A DNA stretch of 58,131 bases from Neocallimastix lanati (nom. inval.) (GCA_016946835.1 JACVTC010000289.1:1-58131), one strand, 5' to 3'; positions 11,168-24,201 are shown, counted from the stretch's first letter. The notes: generated by a model from the sequence alone, not told the origin. Program-made: numbers and translations.

Positions 11168-12185
11168 TGTAAGAATCTATAATTATTTCTAACAAAATAA
11201 TTATATTTTCTTAGTTAGGTTATAATTAATATAATTTTTATTTAACTCATATTTCATTTATACAATTAATTATAATTAATAATTTATTTAATTATATATT
11301 AAAATTTTATTTAGTTTAATATTAAAAATTTATTTAATCAAATAATTTTTATACATTTAAAATAATATTAAATTTATTTAATTATTCACTTAATTATTAA
11401 ATTTATTAGTTTTAGTTTTCTCTCACTTACTAAATCATAAACTAAAACACTATTCTGTATTTTATCATGTATTCTATATTCTATCATGTATTCTGTATTC
11501 TATCATGTATTCTGTATTGTATTAATCATGTATTTTATTATTAATGTATTGTTTTATATTTTTTATGTAAAGTTCTATAAAATAGAACTAAATAGATTAA
11601 ATTTTAAATTTTATGATCGAAATAATTTTCATTATTTTATTCTTTTATTTTCGATCATTATATTAGATTAAGTAATCGGTTAATTAAGGTTTTTCCAATT
11701 ACTTCTTAAAAGTAATCGGTTTTACTTAATTAACGCGATGATCGATATGGATAGAATATCGATCAAAAAACTTATCTAGGTTTTTCTTCTAGTCTTTTCC
11801 TAGATAAGAGATTTGTTAAGATTAGAACCCCTTTTGATTTTAACCTTATTTTGACAAAAAAGTATAAATAAGGCTCTTGAGTTCTCTTTGAGAAATCAAG
11901 AGTTATTATTATAACAATTATAATATAATAATAATAACAATAAGTTTTAACATTTAAAATTTTTAATAAATAATAAAACAAATTATTTTAATAAAACAAA
12001 TTTTATAATTAAAACTTTTCCTTATCAATTTTAGTGTTTCGTCTATTATAATTCGTTATAATAAACTCGATAATTAGAAAGAACCATAGGTAAGTATGAT
12101 TCTTTTCTAAACCTTTAATATTAGCAGTTAGAGCTAATATTAATGATTAATAATTTAATTATAATTTTTTAATTAAATTATTACA
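11168..12185 (+). repeat. LTR of family C, plus orientation
   Basis: Starts TGTAAGAATC and ends ATTATTACA. It contains TATAAATA at 11863-11870 followed by a CTCTTGAGTTCTC block. A copy in reverse orientation occupies 57250-58125. The alignment is clear through the GATCG-rich central part but contains many indels. Just after it, TGTTGAGGTTCGGGA (12191-12205) resembles a degenerate primer-binding site, suggesting the start of an element otherwise lost. The two small open frames here are LTR sequence, not genes. Confidence 0.7.
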
Positions 12186-13060
12186 CAAGATGTTGAGGTT
12201 CGGGACAGAATAATAATAAATATAGAAATAAACACTAAAATAAAAAAAATTAAAAATTTAAAATATATCTTTTTTTTAAAATATTTTATTTATTTATTTA
12301 GTAAAAATTATTCAATTAAAAACTAAAAATAAATTAATTTCTTTAATAAGATTAATATTTTTTTCAGATTATTTTTCTAAAATACAATTTTCTCATCTAT
12401 TTATATTTTTTTTTTATCGTTAGAAATGGTCAAGCCATTTCTTTAGAATATCTTAGAGTTACATGTTTGAATTGTATTTAAATTATAAATTCATAATCTA
12501 TTTTATTATAATAAATAATTATTACATATTATTAAATTCTAAACTATTTATTATTAATTGTAGTGATAATATATTTTAAAAATAATTTTATTACTTTTAC
12601 AGAACTATTAGTAATAGAGTATTATTTAATTTTATACTATTTTTAAATAAAAGTATTTTAGATTATTATCTATTATTAATCTTATTATAAATAGGGTGTA
12701 TTTTGGAAGGAAGTATTACTAATTTTAATGACAAGGATCATGAATTTAAGTAAAATATTTTTAAATCATTATTAATTATATTAATTTTTATTAATAATAA
12801 ATAATCTGTATTAGTAATATTTGTAAAATAAAATTTTCTTTAATAATAAAATATTAATAGAATAAATCATATTAATAAAACTAGATATTGATAATAATAT
12901 TGATATTAATAATATAGTATTAATTTTAATAATAAAGTATTGATATTAATAAAGAATTTATATTAATAATAATAAATTTAATATTAGTAATAATTTGGCA
13001 GTAATAGAACATAAGAAAGTTCCCCAAGTAAGGAAATAAATAATTTAATTTTAGTGGTTA
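12186..13060. other. AT-rich region, probably relic LTR/internal sequence
   Basis: No coding potential. The right part (about 12970-13060) aligns by eye with the LTR fragment at about 15060-15120 and belongs to the older minus-orientation LTR that continues to 13903. A perfect 8-bp inverted repeat, AGAAATGG/CCATTTCT, lies at 12422-12442. Confidence 0.5.
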
Positions 13061-13064
13061 AGTT

Positions 13065-13850
13065 TGGTATGGTTCATATAATTTTAGGAATATAATAATA
13101 ATTAACACAAATAATAAAATTACAATAAAAAAATAATTTGTTTTAAAATCAATATTTATTTATTTAAATTTATAAAAGAAAAATAATAATATAATTATTT
13201 ATTTAATAAAAAGAAAGTTATTGATTATATTTTATTTCACTAAAATTACATATATTTATATTTTTTTATCAAATTAAAATTTGTAAAGCCTAACTATTTT
13301 TTTAATAAACTAATTACTAATTATTTTTATAAATAAAACATTTAAATTGAAATTGAATTATTATTTTAGTTAATAATATTATTGTTATAAATAGTAGTTA
13401 TATATTATTGAATTATTAATTATTTAATAATAGTTTAATACTAATATATATAAAATAAAAATAAAGAGATTATACAGAATATTTTATTGTGGTTTAGTTA
13501 AATTTAGTAATTAAAAATAAATTTAAATTGATAACGAAAATTTTAATAACTAATTAAATAGATTTGATTATTTTCAATATAACATAATACAAAAGAAATA
13601 TAATATTAATATATTAAGTGGGCAAGGACAATATTCTTGGCTAAAGATTTTTAATACATTATAATGGAATCGGATCGATAATTCAAAAAGGAATTATAAG
13701 TTAATTAGTGATTTATTAACTTAAGATTTCTATTTAGTAATATTTGAAGAATATTGGAAAGTTCCAATTATATAGAATAGAATAATCTATAAGGTTAGAA
13801 TAATTTATATTATTCTAGCACAATTAGTATTATTTGTTCATTCTGTATTA
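13065..13850 (-). mobile_element. Solo LTR of the element 3 family, nested in an older LTR
   Basis: This 786-bp sequence is the reverse complement of the element 3 LTR (50244-51029, also 786 bp) and reads TGGTATGGTTC ... CTGTATTA. It is flanked by a perfect 4-bp duplication, AGTT (13061-13064 and 13851-13854). No internal sequence remains, so it is a solo LTR. It splits an older related LTR whose outer end lies at 13903. Confidence 0.85.
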
Positions 13851-13854
13851 AGTT

Positions 13855-13903
13855 ATTTTTATGAAAAATAATAAAATTAACATTATTTGTTCATTCCTTA
13901 ACA
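13855..13903 (-). repeat. Outer end of an older Ty3-type LTR, 14 bp from tRNA-Cys
   Basis: The reverse complement begins TGTTAAGGAATGAACAAATA and continues with a GTTAATTTTATT block. It aligns with the LTR start at 15176 and less closely with those of elements 2 and 3. It resumes on the other side of the nested solo LTR (before 13061). Confidence 0.65.
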
Positions 13904-13917
13904 AAAAAAACGAAAAT

Positions 13918-13989
13918 GGGGTGTTAGCTCAGCGGTAGAGCAATTGACTGCAGATCAATAGGTCTTCGGTTCAAATCCGGAACGCCCCT
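13918..13989 (+). tRNA. tRNA-Cys (anticodon GCA)
   Basis: A 72-nt cloverleaf without intron. The acceptor stem GGGGTGT pairs with ACGCCCC and is followed by discriminator T. The D arm is GCTCAGCGGTAGAGC. The anticodon stem ATTGA/TCAAT encloses loop CTGCAGA with GCA at positions 34-36. The T arm is CGGTTCAAATCCG. CCA is not encoded. A TTGTTTT run just downstream can serve as the Pol III terminator. An LTR boundary lies 14 bp upstream. Confidence 0.95.
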
Positions 13990-14389
13990 TGTTTTCATAT
14001 GACAATGAGAAAATATCTATGTTCACAGTTTCTAATTCCTTTGAGACTTATCACTATTATATAAAGAGTGAAAAGACATAGTATGAGTCATTTTTTATTT
14101 TTAATTTAAATAATTTTAATATCAATATATTTTTCATTTTTTTTTTTTTTCTTAATTATATTATTTAATTTTATAATTATTATATGATTTATTTATTTAT
14201 TTATTTTTTTTTTTTTTTTTTTTTATAAATTTTTTCATTTTAATTTTTTTATTATATTTTTTCTTTTATTTATTTCTTTTTATTTATTTCCTTTTATTTA
14301 TTTATTTATTTGAATAGAAATTCATATATATATATATATATATTATAAATAAATATATAGTCTATTTCATCTTTGATATACCACAATTA
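13990..14389. other. Intergenic, low-complexity T-rich sequence
   Basis: After the tRNA terminator the sequence is mostly T runs, TTTA repeats and an (AT)n block near 14325-14342. No gene is seen. Confidence 0.6.
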
Positions 14390-14610
14390 GGAAAGGAAAT
14401 ATTTTAAATATTAAATAAATATTTATCTATATTTTCAATGTAATAATGGCTTAGTCTTTTATGCCATATTTATATACTTTCTTTATTTAGTTTATTTACA
14501 TTTACATTGAAAATATATTTTTTAATATAATTTTTAATTTTGCAACAATACTTTACTGTTATAAGAATTTCATTATTTTTATTTGCGTAAATGGTAGTAA
14601 TTTTTTTATA
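14390..14610 (-). pseudogene. Possible Ty1/copia pol relic (GAG-pre-integrase motif)
   Basis: On the minus strand, 14415-14470 can be read as WHKRLSHYYIENIDKYL, resembling the WHxRLGH motif before the integrase of copia elements. Flanking sequence gives only short, broken coding-like stretches. This is a weak call resting on one motif. Confidence 0.35.
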
Positions 14611-14804
14611 ATTTTTTATTTAAAATTGATAATGTAGGAATATTATCTTTTGATATATCAGACAAAGTTTTTAATTCCTATTTTAGATAATTCTGGACTG
14701 CTTATTATATTTCTTGCTATATTTTTAGATCATAAAACTTTTGTTAATATTATTTTATGATTATTGATATAAAAATGAAATTCATCATAGCCTTCGAAAA
14801 ACTA

Positions 14805-14915
14805 ATTCTAATAGAGATCTAAAAGTAATTTGGTAAAGTCCAATAAAGTTTGAACTCCATTATCAGTTGTAATAACTTCTGGTTATGCCAAGTATAGCAA
14901 AAACATTACTCAAAA
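14805..14915 (-). pseudogene. Relic of a Ty3-type integrase core
   Basis: The reverse complement of 14811-14912 aligns at nucleotide level with the integrase core of elements 2 and 3 (the VFARHGVPQ ... TTDNGVQF ... FLDLY segment). It has small indels and stop codons. It shows that the same family inserted here long ago. Confidence 0.65.
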
Positions 14916-14999
14916 AATGCAGCAACATCCTACAATGTAAAAGTTTGGAATTATAAAGTTTTTATAACATAAATAATAATAATAATAAAAATAATTACT

Positions 15000-15190
15000 G
15001 ATAATAATACCTATATTGAAAAAGATATGGATATCGATATTAATAAAATAATAATTTTGACATTCATAGAATATAGGAAAGTTCTAAAAGTAAGAGATAC
15101 GAATAATTTAATTTAATGATTAAATTATTATTTCAGAAAAATAACTAAATTAACATCATTTCGTCATTTCTTATTAAGATACCCCCTCTA
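15000..15190 (-). repeat. LTR start and polypurine tract of a decayed Ty3-type element
   Basis: On the minus strand, GAGGGGGTATCT (15177-15188) is followed by TAATAAGAAATGACGAAATG going left. This is the same arrangement as the polypurine tract plus LTR start of element 3 (GCGGGGGCATCT then TAATACAGAATG). The LTR part aligns with the older LTR beside tRNA-Cys. Confidence 0.65.
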
Positions 15191-15246
15191 AGACTCAAGC
15201 TAACACAAAAATAGAGAGAAATTTTACTACGTTCTTCAAATGAAGG

Positions 15247-15846
15247 TTACAGCTCATTTAAATACCGGACTTTGGATCGGTAGGAGTTACTAAAGTTTCT
15301 TATTAAAACTAAGACACCGGATGTAATTCTTTTAGCTTGGTTCATACTGTTTTTCTGTTCTTTACGAGTTACCCAATATTTATTAGCAATCATTATATTA
15401 GCAGCAGCTTCCATAGTCCATAAGAAATGGTTAATAAATTTTTCTAATAATATTTTATCCGAGGATTTATTGACGCCCTTGGTTGGTCTTGCAGCAATAT
15501 TGAAAGGTTGCTGATCTTCACGTCCATAGACATATTCGACTCTAGAGTGATCAGTAACTGAGTTTTTAAGTCGTAGGAAGAGCCCGTAAAGCAGAAGATA
15601 AAACTTCAATTGTTCATGATAGGAATTATTAACCATTTCGATTTAAGTCTTTAGCTCACCTTGTTGTACTAAATCCATAACGATGGATATATCCACTCGT
15701 TCCTTTTTCAGCCCTTTAGTCAAATTACTGCGATTCTGGTTGGATAATTCGAGAAACTGAGGGAAAACTACATTGGCTTTGGTGTTATCAAGATCTTCAT
15801 ATATATCATACTTTTCAATCTCCCTAGTTAGGTTCATTAGAGTCAT
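15247..15846 (-). pseudogene. Decayed pol fragments of an element 3-like retrotransposon
   Basis: Two adjacent minus-strand pieces. 15846-15643 matches the region before the protease of element 3 (FGQLLDVAPKIRSQVSQGLK-like). 15636-15247 matches the integrase C-terminal part (VYGREDQQPFNIAARPTKG ... MNQAKRI). The whole protease-RT-RNase H and integrase core between them is deleted, and frames are shifted. With 15000-15190 it makes the 3' part of a dead minus-strand element. Confidence 0.8.
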
Positions 15847-15849
15847 TGT

Positions 15850-16299
15850 CTTTTCCTTCTTATTAGAGAGTAAAATCTGGAGGTGCCAAAAGGGGATCCG
15901 AAGAAGTAGTCTTATTATTATTATTCATAGATTCTGTATTTTTAAAAATTACTACTTTTATTTCCCCTCTGATTCATCGAAGGTCTATAAGGGTCCAAAT
16001 AACGATAAGAATTTCCATAAATCATTGAATTGTACTCTTGTCAATACTCATAATTCTCTGGGAATCGGACAAGTATCTTCAATAGTGGAAGGTTCTCACA
16101 AAGTAAGAATGTGGTGTAACTCAATTCTTGGACGAATAGCAAGGATTCATATAGTCAGAACCAAAATTCTGATCTTTATGTTAGATTCATAATGAGTAAT
16201 AAAGTTGAATACACCAACTGTCTCATCTGTTCGTATAGTTAATATTCTCAGCTGGTGGAGATCGCTTATATTATTTAAATAAGCCATTTTTGTCCTTAT
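15850..16299. other. Unassigned, probably decayed coding sequence
   Basis: Less AT-rich than its surroundings. The minus strand gives short coding-like stretches broken by stops and shifts (for example VQFNDLWKFLSLFGPL). It lies upstream of the dead minus-strand element and could be its gag, but I see no convincing similarity to the gag proteins of elements 2 or 3. Confidence 0.4.
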
Positions 16300-16301
16300 A
16301 G

Positions 16302-16624
16302 TTGGAGAGCATTCATCGAAAGAAGGTAGTCAACTCTACAGATGCTCTCATTTTTCAAAAGTTTTTCAATTCTATCTTAGATTTTAATACAACTGATTAT
16401 TACTTCGAACTGAGGAGCTTGCTCTTGTATACCTTCATTGAAAAATCAGTCCTCCAGTTGACATTTCCGTACGGTATGTTTTATATTGCTATTTAAAAAA
16501 AAGAAGAGGAAAACGAGGATTTTTTAGTTCCCAATGAAACAACATATACAGTACCTTCAGGAGTGGGAAATAGAAGTTGTGGTTGGTGTAAGGGTTGTAC
16601 TACTTTCGGCCATACTTTAAAGTA
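16302..16624 (+). pseudogene. Possible gene remnant with a C-x2-C-x2-C...H ending
   Basis: An open frame from 16302 encodes a 64-residue piece (MESIHRKKVV...). A GTATGT, a possible 5' splice site, follows at 16473-16478. A second frame from about 16500 reads EEENEDFLVPNETTYTVPSG and ends RSCGWCKGCTTFGHTLK-stop at 16624. Base composition is coding-like compared with the flanks. No family is recognised; the Cys/His-rich tail could be a small zinc-binding module. Confidence 0.35.
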
Positions 16625-16629
16625 AATAA

Positions 16630-17390
16630 TTTATAATTATAATAATTTTATTTTTATTATTACTTTAATTATTTATTATTATTCATTTTATTTAATTTTA
16701 TTTTACTTATTTTACTAGGTTTAATATTTCTTCAATTGATTTATGTTTCTTTCTGTCTTTAATATCTCCACCAAGTTGATACGAATTTAATATATGTAGA
16801 AAAAAAAATTTTAAATATTTTTTGATTTTATTTATTTTATTTAGACACCTTCTTTATTCATTGTAACAACACTAAAAAATTAAACTCTTCTCTTCACTTT
16901 ACTATAAAATAAAATAGCAAGAAGCATTTTCTAATTTTCTAATCTATTATTTAATTATTCCTAATCTTTTTCTTGAAAAGATTTTGGTTATGTTCAGAAA
17001 ATTAAATTTATTTTACAATTTGTATATAAATACCTCTTTGATTTCTCTTTTTAAAAATCATGTTATTATTAAAATAATAATATATTTTACTAAAACATAA
17101 TTTATAATTCCCTCCTTACATTGCTATGTTGTGTTTTGTTGTTTATTATAAATTATAATAAATTTTCTTTAATAAAGATAAATATTTCAATATTTATTTT
17201 TACTCCTTTCTAATAATTAATTAATAATTGATTATTAGATTGATATAGTAATTTAATTATAATTAATATTATAATTAAATTCTATGTTGAATAATTAATC
17301 AAGTCTATAGTCAGCATATAAAACAGCCCTACGTTAAATAGCTCCAAAGTAATAAAATTTTCCAAAAACGTTCATTAATAATAATTTTTT
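16630..17390. other. AT-rich intergenic region
   Basis: No open frame, RNA gene or repeat is recognised. It ends in T and A runs around 17384-17437. Confidence 0.5.
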
Positions 17391-17399
17391 TTTTTTTTG

Positions 17400-17405
17400 G
17401 AAATG

Positions 17406-17439
<34 letters not shown>

Positions 17440-17493
17440 AAATCTAAAAAGTTTCAATTCAAAAAATATTCAAGTCTTGAAGAGTTTCAGTTC

Positions 17494-17545
<52 letters not shown>

Positions 17546-17740
17546 CAAGTCCTAAAAGCTTCAGTACCAAAAAAAATTCAAATCCTAAAATTTTCTATTT
17601 CAGTTTCAAAAAAATTTCAGCTCCAAAAAAAATTTAGCTCCAAAAAAAAATTCAGCTCCAAAAAAAATTCAGCTCCAAAAAAAATTCAGCTCCAAAAAAA
17701 ATTCAGCTCCAAAAAAAAAAAAAAAAAAAATCAAATCTAA
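17400..17740 (+). repeat. A-runs and an 18-bp CTCCAAAAAAAATTCAG minisatellite
   Basis: Long A runs (17406-17436 and 17496-17542) are followed by about six to seven copies of a unit of roughly 17-19 bp containing CAGCTCC and an A run (17626-17710). The Lys-rich open frame here is a product of the repeat and is not called. Confidence 0.85.
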
Positions 17741-18074
17741 AAATATCTTTGGACTTGAAATATTTTTGTTACAGAATTTTTCTAAAAAAAAAAAAAAAAA
17801 AATTTTTAAAACTGAATTTCTTTTCGAACTGAAATTTTTTAATCCTGAAAAAATTTTTTTTGGGCTTAAAATTTTTTTAGCTTAAAATAAACTTTATAAT
17901 AACAACTGTAATTTAAAAAAATTATATAAAGTTAGCTACGGAAATGTAGTAATAAATAAAAAAAAATATAGCAATAAAATACTAGTTAATTTAAAAAATA
18001 TAAATATACATAGTAATAACTAATATTGTGTAACGATTTAATTAAAGCAAAAATATTAGTTTTTAATTAAATAT

Positions 18075-18161
<87 letters not shown>

Positions 18162-18437
18162 TGTATTTATTTATTTATTAGTTATTAGTTATTTTTCATT
18201 AATCTAATTATTAGATTATAATAATAAGAATCTTATAAATTTTATTAATATTATAATATAATTAGTAGTTTATAATAAATAATACTATAATAAAAACATT
18301 ATTGTAATAATAATAATAATATAAAATATAATAATTATTTTTGGAAAAAAAATTTATAAAATTTAATAATTATTTTATAAAAAGAATCTTTTAAAATTTA
18401 ATTATTGATTGAAACATTTTAAAATAAAAATAATAAT

Positions 18438-18440
<3 letters not shown>
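17741..18440. repeat. AT-rich region with an (ATTT)n tetranucleotide array
   Basis: ATTT repeats run from about 18071 to 18180 with little interruption. The remaining sequence is AT-rich with no gene seen, ending at an A run of about 39 bases (18442-18480). Confidence 0.8.
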
Positions 18441-18482
<42 letters not shown>

Positions 18483-18509
18483 AAATAAAAATAAAAATTA
18501 TAAATAATT

Positions 18510-19200
18510 TATATATATTTTAGACCAGGATAAACTTATTTAATAATATTTATTAAAAAAATATATATATATATGAAAATAAAATACATGAAATTTTTTA
18601 CATTAATATTAAAATACTCTAACTCTTCCCATTCATCAATGATAATTCCATATGGATAAAAATATATAAATTAATATTTAAATGTATATCAGAATTTCTT
18701 TTTTTTTGACTTATCATTTCGATGTCTACGCTCTTGACAATGGTATGTCTAAGGATATACCAATTATACAAATTAATAATACAATAAAAGACACTAGTCA
18801 CAATAGGCATTATATTAGTAAGGAATTCCGTTAGCCCCTAAAAAAATATAAATTTGGAAAGCAGACTCAGTCTCAAAGGTGATTGAAAGATATTATTAAT
18901 GAAACGTCTTCTTTCCCCTGAACCAATCTTTATTATTTTATATATTGTATTTCCGTCAAAAAGGAAACACAGCATGTAAAAAATAATATTATCATCAAAA
19001 TCATCTTCTTTATCATCAGGAATACTCATAGATTTCTCATGAACAATCAAAAAACATTTAATAAAAAATTTCATCAACAAAATGAATGTATTTTTACCTA
19101 CATTATCCAAATTTAGGACATAAAAACTATCCAATGAGTAAAACTAAGTATGTTGTTACTTTAACTACAGCAAGAATGATTTAATGATCTTCACAATCTC
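18510..19200 (-). pseudogene. 5'-truncated, decayed LINE copy
   Basis: On the minus strand it aligns with the C-terminal part and 3' untranslated region of the intact LINE (about 29470-30130). Recognisable pieces are the HEKS-IPDDKE-DFDDN segment, GSGERRR-INNIFQSP, and MPIV...VVKSVD. The 3' end, ATTTCATGTATTTT then GGTCTAAAA, also corresponds. Stops and shifts break the frame. Similarity fades near 19200, so only the last ~700 bp inserted or survive. Confidence 0.85.
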
Positions 19201-19271
19201 CAAGACACCATAAACTTTTAGTTCTATATTGCTAAATAGAAAATAACATAAATTCCAATCTAATTAAAAGC

Positions 19272-19735
19272 TTAAACTACAAATTTTATAACTTCGTCAG
19301 AAAATAAAGCGCACGAATTTCTAATACCAGAATTTATCTTCTTAACATTCAACTTCATCATCCCTAAAAAGGGGACAGACTTCAACAACCAAGGATATAT
19401 ATTGTGGAAAGTCAATATAACATCATCATCCGTCAGCATTCTGTCATTAATCTCAAGATATTTTACCCTATACTCCCCAGAAAGAAAATCATAAAACGTT
19501 TCTCCCTGAGCCAACGAACATCTACCAAAACTTTAAATAATCAATCCCATCTCCAAATAGCTCCCGAAACTTATCACCAAATTCTTCATTTATCTCCATA
19601 TCACGAAAAGTGACAGACTTTAGTCCTTCGGCAACATCCAGCGTTAATTTCTGAAAATCCTTTCATATCACAAATTTCAATAGCACTAATTCTCCAGCAC
19701 ATTGTAACAAGATCTGAACTTTTTCCGTCTATGAA
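19272..19735 (-). pseudogene. Unidentified broken gene, at least two frameshifts
   Basis: Three successive minus-strand frames give coding-like sequence. 19735 to about 19650 encodes SSDLVTMCWRISAIEICDMK; about 19650-19530 encodes TLDVAEGLKSVTFRDMEINE; 19514-19272 encodes an 80-residue piece (AQGETFYDFLSGEYRVKYLE ...). Codon use is richer in G/C than the surroundings. It is not part of the LINE seen at 25.2-30.2 kb. No domain is recognised; it may be a decayed host gene or a piece of another element. Confidence 0.45.
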
Positions 19736-19739
19736 TATT

Positions 19740-21600
19740 AATTATAAATTATTACTAAAAAATAAATTTTGAAAATTTTGAGAAAATAAAAGGAATTAAA
19801 CTTTAATTAAATATATATATATATAAATTACTTTAAAACTATATACCATTTATTAATTTATCAATTTAATTAATTAATAGTAAAATTACTATTTTTAAAT
19901 CTATTGGATTTTCTATTTTCTATCATTCTTCATTTTAATAAAAAAATTTTAGACATAAAAAAAAAAAAAAAAAAAAAGACAAATAAAATTTTGATATATT
20001 TAAAATTTTTAATTTAAAATTTGGACTATTGGAATAATTTTTTTATTATATTAATTAAATAATTAATAATATATTATTAATGTATTATGTAATATAATAT
20101 AATTGCATATATATTATAATATATTATGTTATATAGTGATAATATATCGTGTAATTTAATTTAATAAAAAAATTTAAAAAAAATTATATTTAAAAAAAAA
20201 TATTTAAAAAAAAATAGTTAAAATAAGAAAGAAAATCCTTCTAAATAAATTACAGAAATAAAATAAGAGAATAATAATCTTATTTATTTTTTATTTATTT
20301 ATTTATTATTAATATTATTTATTATTTATTTATTTATTATTAATATTATTTATTATTTATATAAATTATTTATTTATAACCCTTATTATTGAAACAATTC
20401 GAATTTTTATTCCAAGTTGGAAAAAATTATTAAATAACTAAATAACTTTCAATAATTATCAAGTAATCAAGATATAATACAATAAAATATATTTATATTT
20501 TAATTATTTTTTACTTGTGTCATCAAAATATTATTATTAATTTTTTTTTTAAAAAAAAACTTCTATTATTCTATTATTCTCTTTAAGCATTTATAATATT
20601 ATACAATAATTTATTTTTTAGTAATTTATATATCGAGGTTATTATATAATATATTATACAAATAATTAATCTAATTCAAAAGTAATTCTTTAGTCTTTCA
20701 TTTTATTGGAATTGAAATAATAATAATATTTCATAAATCCCAAAGATTCATTAGTCAAATTTTAGTACTGAAAAAATTTATCTTGTCATAATATTGGTAA
20801 AACAAAAGAATACAGGAAATAAGACTTAACTTAATGATCATTTGGAAGTAAAAATAATATATTATCAACAACTATTATTATAGACACAGAAAGTGTAATA
20901 AATAAAAAATACATTTAGTAAAAATATTCGTTTCTTCAAATGTGTAATAAATTAAAAAAAGTAGTATAAATAAAGAAATTTTAATAAATAAATAAATAAA
21001 TAAAATTAAATAATGATTAATTCATAATATTTATAATATATTAATTTCTATAATTTAATCTTTAAATTTTATATTATTCCAAAAACATTATGGGTTAGAT
21101 TATTAAAATAATAATCTAATCCATAATATTTCTTTTTGATTAATATAATATAAAATTTAAATAAATAATATAAAAATAAATAAATTATAAATAATTAATA
21201 ATTGTGATAATATTGAAATTAAAAGTATGACTTTATTTTTTATTAAAAAATAAAACTTTAAAACTCTTATTTTTTATTTAATTTGAAATATTTTCAAATA
21301 TATTTATATTTACAAATATATTCATATTAATATTCACAAATATATTTACAAATATATTTATATTTATATTAAATTTTTAATTTTAAACATTTTTAGTTAA
21401 TAAATAATAATTTAAAGTATTTAAACTTTTTTTAAAATTTTATTTAAAACACATATATTAATATAATATAAATTAGTAAATACATATAATATATTTGTTT
21501 AATTCTTAATCAATACATCAAATTAAGAAGTTGATTATGATTAATAATTAGTAATTTAAAATTATATTTACTAATGTGTTATTAATAGGATATACTAATT
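19740..21600. other. AT-rich intergenic region
   Basis: Nearly 1.9 kb with no supported gene. It contains short A runs, TTTA repeats, and two direct TATTTATTTATTATTAATAT repeats near 20290-20350. Confidence 0.5.
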
Positions 21601-21606
21601 TGTAAT

Positions 21607-22009
21607 TAATAAATAATAAATAATAAATAATAAATAATAAATAATAAATAATAAATAATAAATAATAAATAATAAATAATAAATAATAAATAATAAATAA
21701 TAAATAATAAATAATAAATAATAAATAATAAATAATAAATAATAAATAATAAATAATAAATAATAAATAATAAATAATAAATAATAAATAATAAATAATA
21801 AATAATAAATAATAAATAATAAATAATAAATAATAAATAATAAATAATAAATAATAAATAATAAATAATAAATAATAAATAATAAATAATAAATAATAAA
21901 TAATAAATAATAAATAATAAATAATAAATAATAAATAATAAATAATAAATAATAAATAATAAATAATAAATAATAAATAATAAATAATAAATAATAAATA
22001 ATAAATAAT
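21607..22009. repeat. (TAAATAA)n heptanucleotide array
   Basis: About 57 nearly perfect tandem copies of a 7-bp AT-only unit over roughly 400 bp. Confidence 0.95.
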
Positions 22010-22980
22010 TATTACTAATAAATGTATAATAGTGATAAATTAATAATAAGTAAAAAAATAAAATTAATATTTAAATTATAAGATCTTTCTAGATAAATTA
22101 ATTTAAAATAGATTTAGTAAAAAAAAAAATAAAAAAAGGGTGGTTTAACCATAATAATAATGAATAATAATAATAATAATAATATGATAATAATAATAAT
22201 GATAATAATAAATAACTATTCAAGATAAAAAAAAATGGCAGAGTAAATTTTAACTGGAAATCATAATAGTAAAAATAAAAATAAACAATAAAATGATAAT
22301 AATTTAAAATAGTTAATCCTTTTTATTTTTTTTATCTTTTATTTCTTTTTACTTTATTTTATTTAGAAATGCTTATTATTATTATTATTCGTATTTCATT
22401 CATTCATTTAAATAATATTTATTTATTTTATATTTATTTATTCTATATTCATTTATTTTATATTTATTTATTCTATATTCATTTATTTTATATTTATTTA
22501 TTTAAGCCTTTCAAAAAGTTGAAAGTAAAAAAAAAAAAGAATATTTATTAGTAATATCTGTTGTATTATTATTGGATATAATTTTTTTGTAGAACTCAAG
22601 AATAATCCGATAATAATTAACTTTAATCAATAAATTTTTTATATTTTATGTTTTATTTTTATTTTTTAATTAAATAAATAAAATAATTCATTCTTTTAAT
22701 TAAATTATAATATATAATTAAATAAATATAATAATATATATTAATAATAATATAAATACATATAAATATCAATATATATATTATATTATTCATAAATTGT
22801 TTATTTTTTATTTAATTATAATTTTAAAAAAAAATTTTAATATATAAAGCAAAAATTTTACTTCAAAAAAAAAAAAAAAACATTGAATTTTTTAAAAATA
22901 ATTATACCGTTTAATATTAAAGTTTTTTAGTTATTTTAATTTTTAATAAGGAGAAATATAATAAAATTAAATTAATATAT
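22010..22980. repeat. AT-rich region with (AAT)n runs and a 31-bp tandem repeat
   Basis: AATAAT runs occur near 22155-22210. At about 22415-22505 a unit of roughly 31 bp (TTTATTTATTCTATATTCA plus TTTATTTTATA) is repeated about three times. The small open frame over it is low complexity and not called. Confidence 0.7.
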
Positions 22981-22984
22981 ACTT

Positions 22985-24201
<1,217 letters not shown>

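Noticed and set aside
11486-11981. Two small open frames
   Set aside because: Lie inside the family C LTR and are not conserved in the inverted copy.
15773-16192. Plus-strand 139-codon open frame
   Set aside because: Mostly antisense to the decayed minus-strand Ty3-type sequence; no protein-like features.
17477-17740. Lys-rich open frame
   Set aside because: Encoded by A runs and an 18-bp minisatellite.
22369-22551. Small open frame with YLFYIHLF repeats
   Set aside because: Tandem AT repeat, no homologue recognised.
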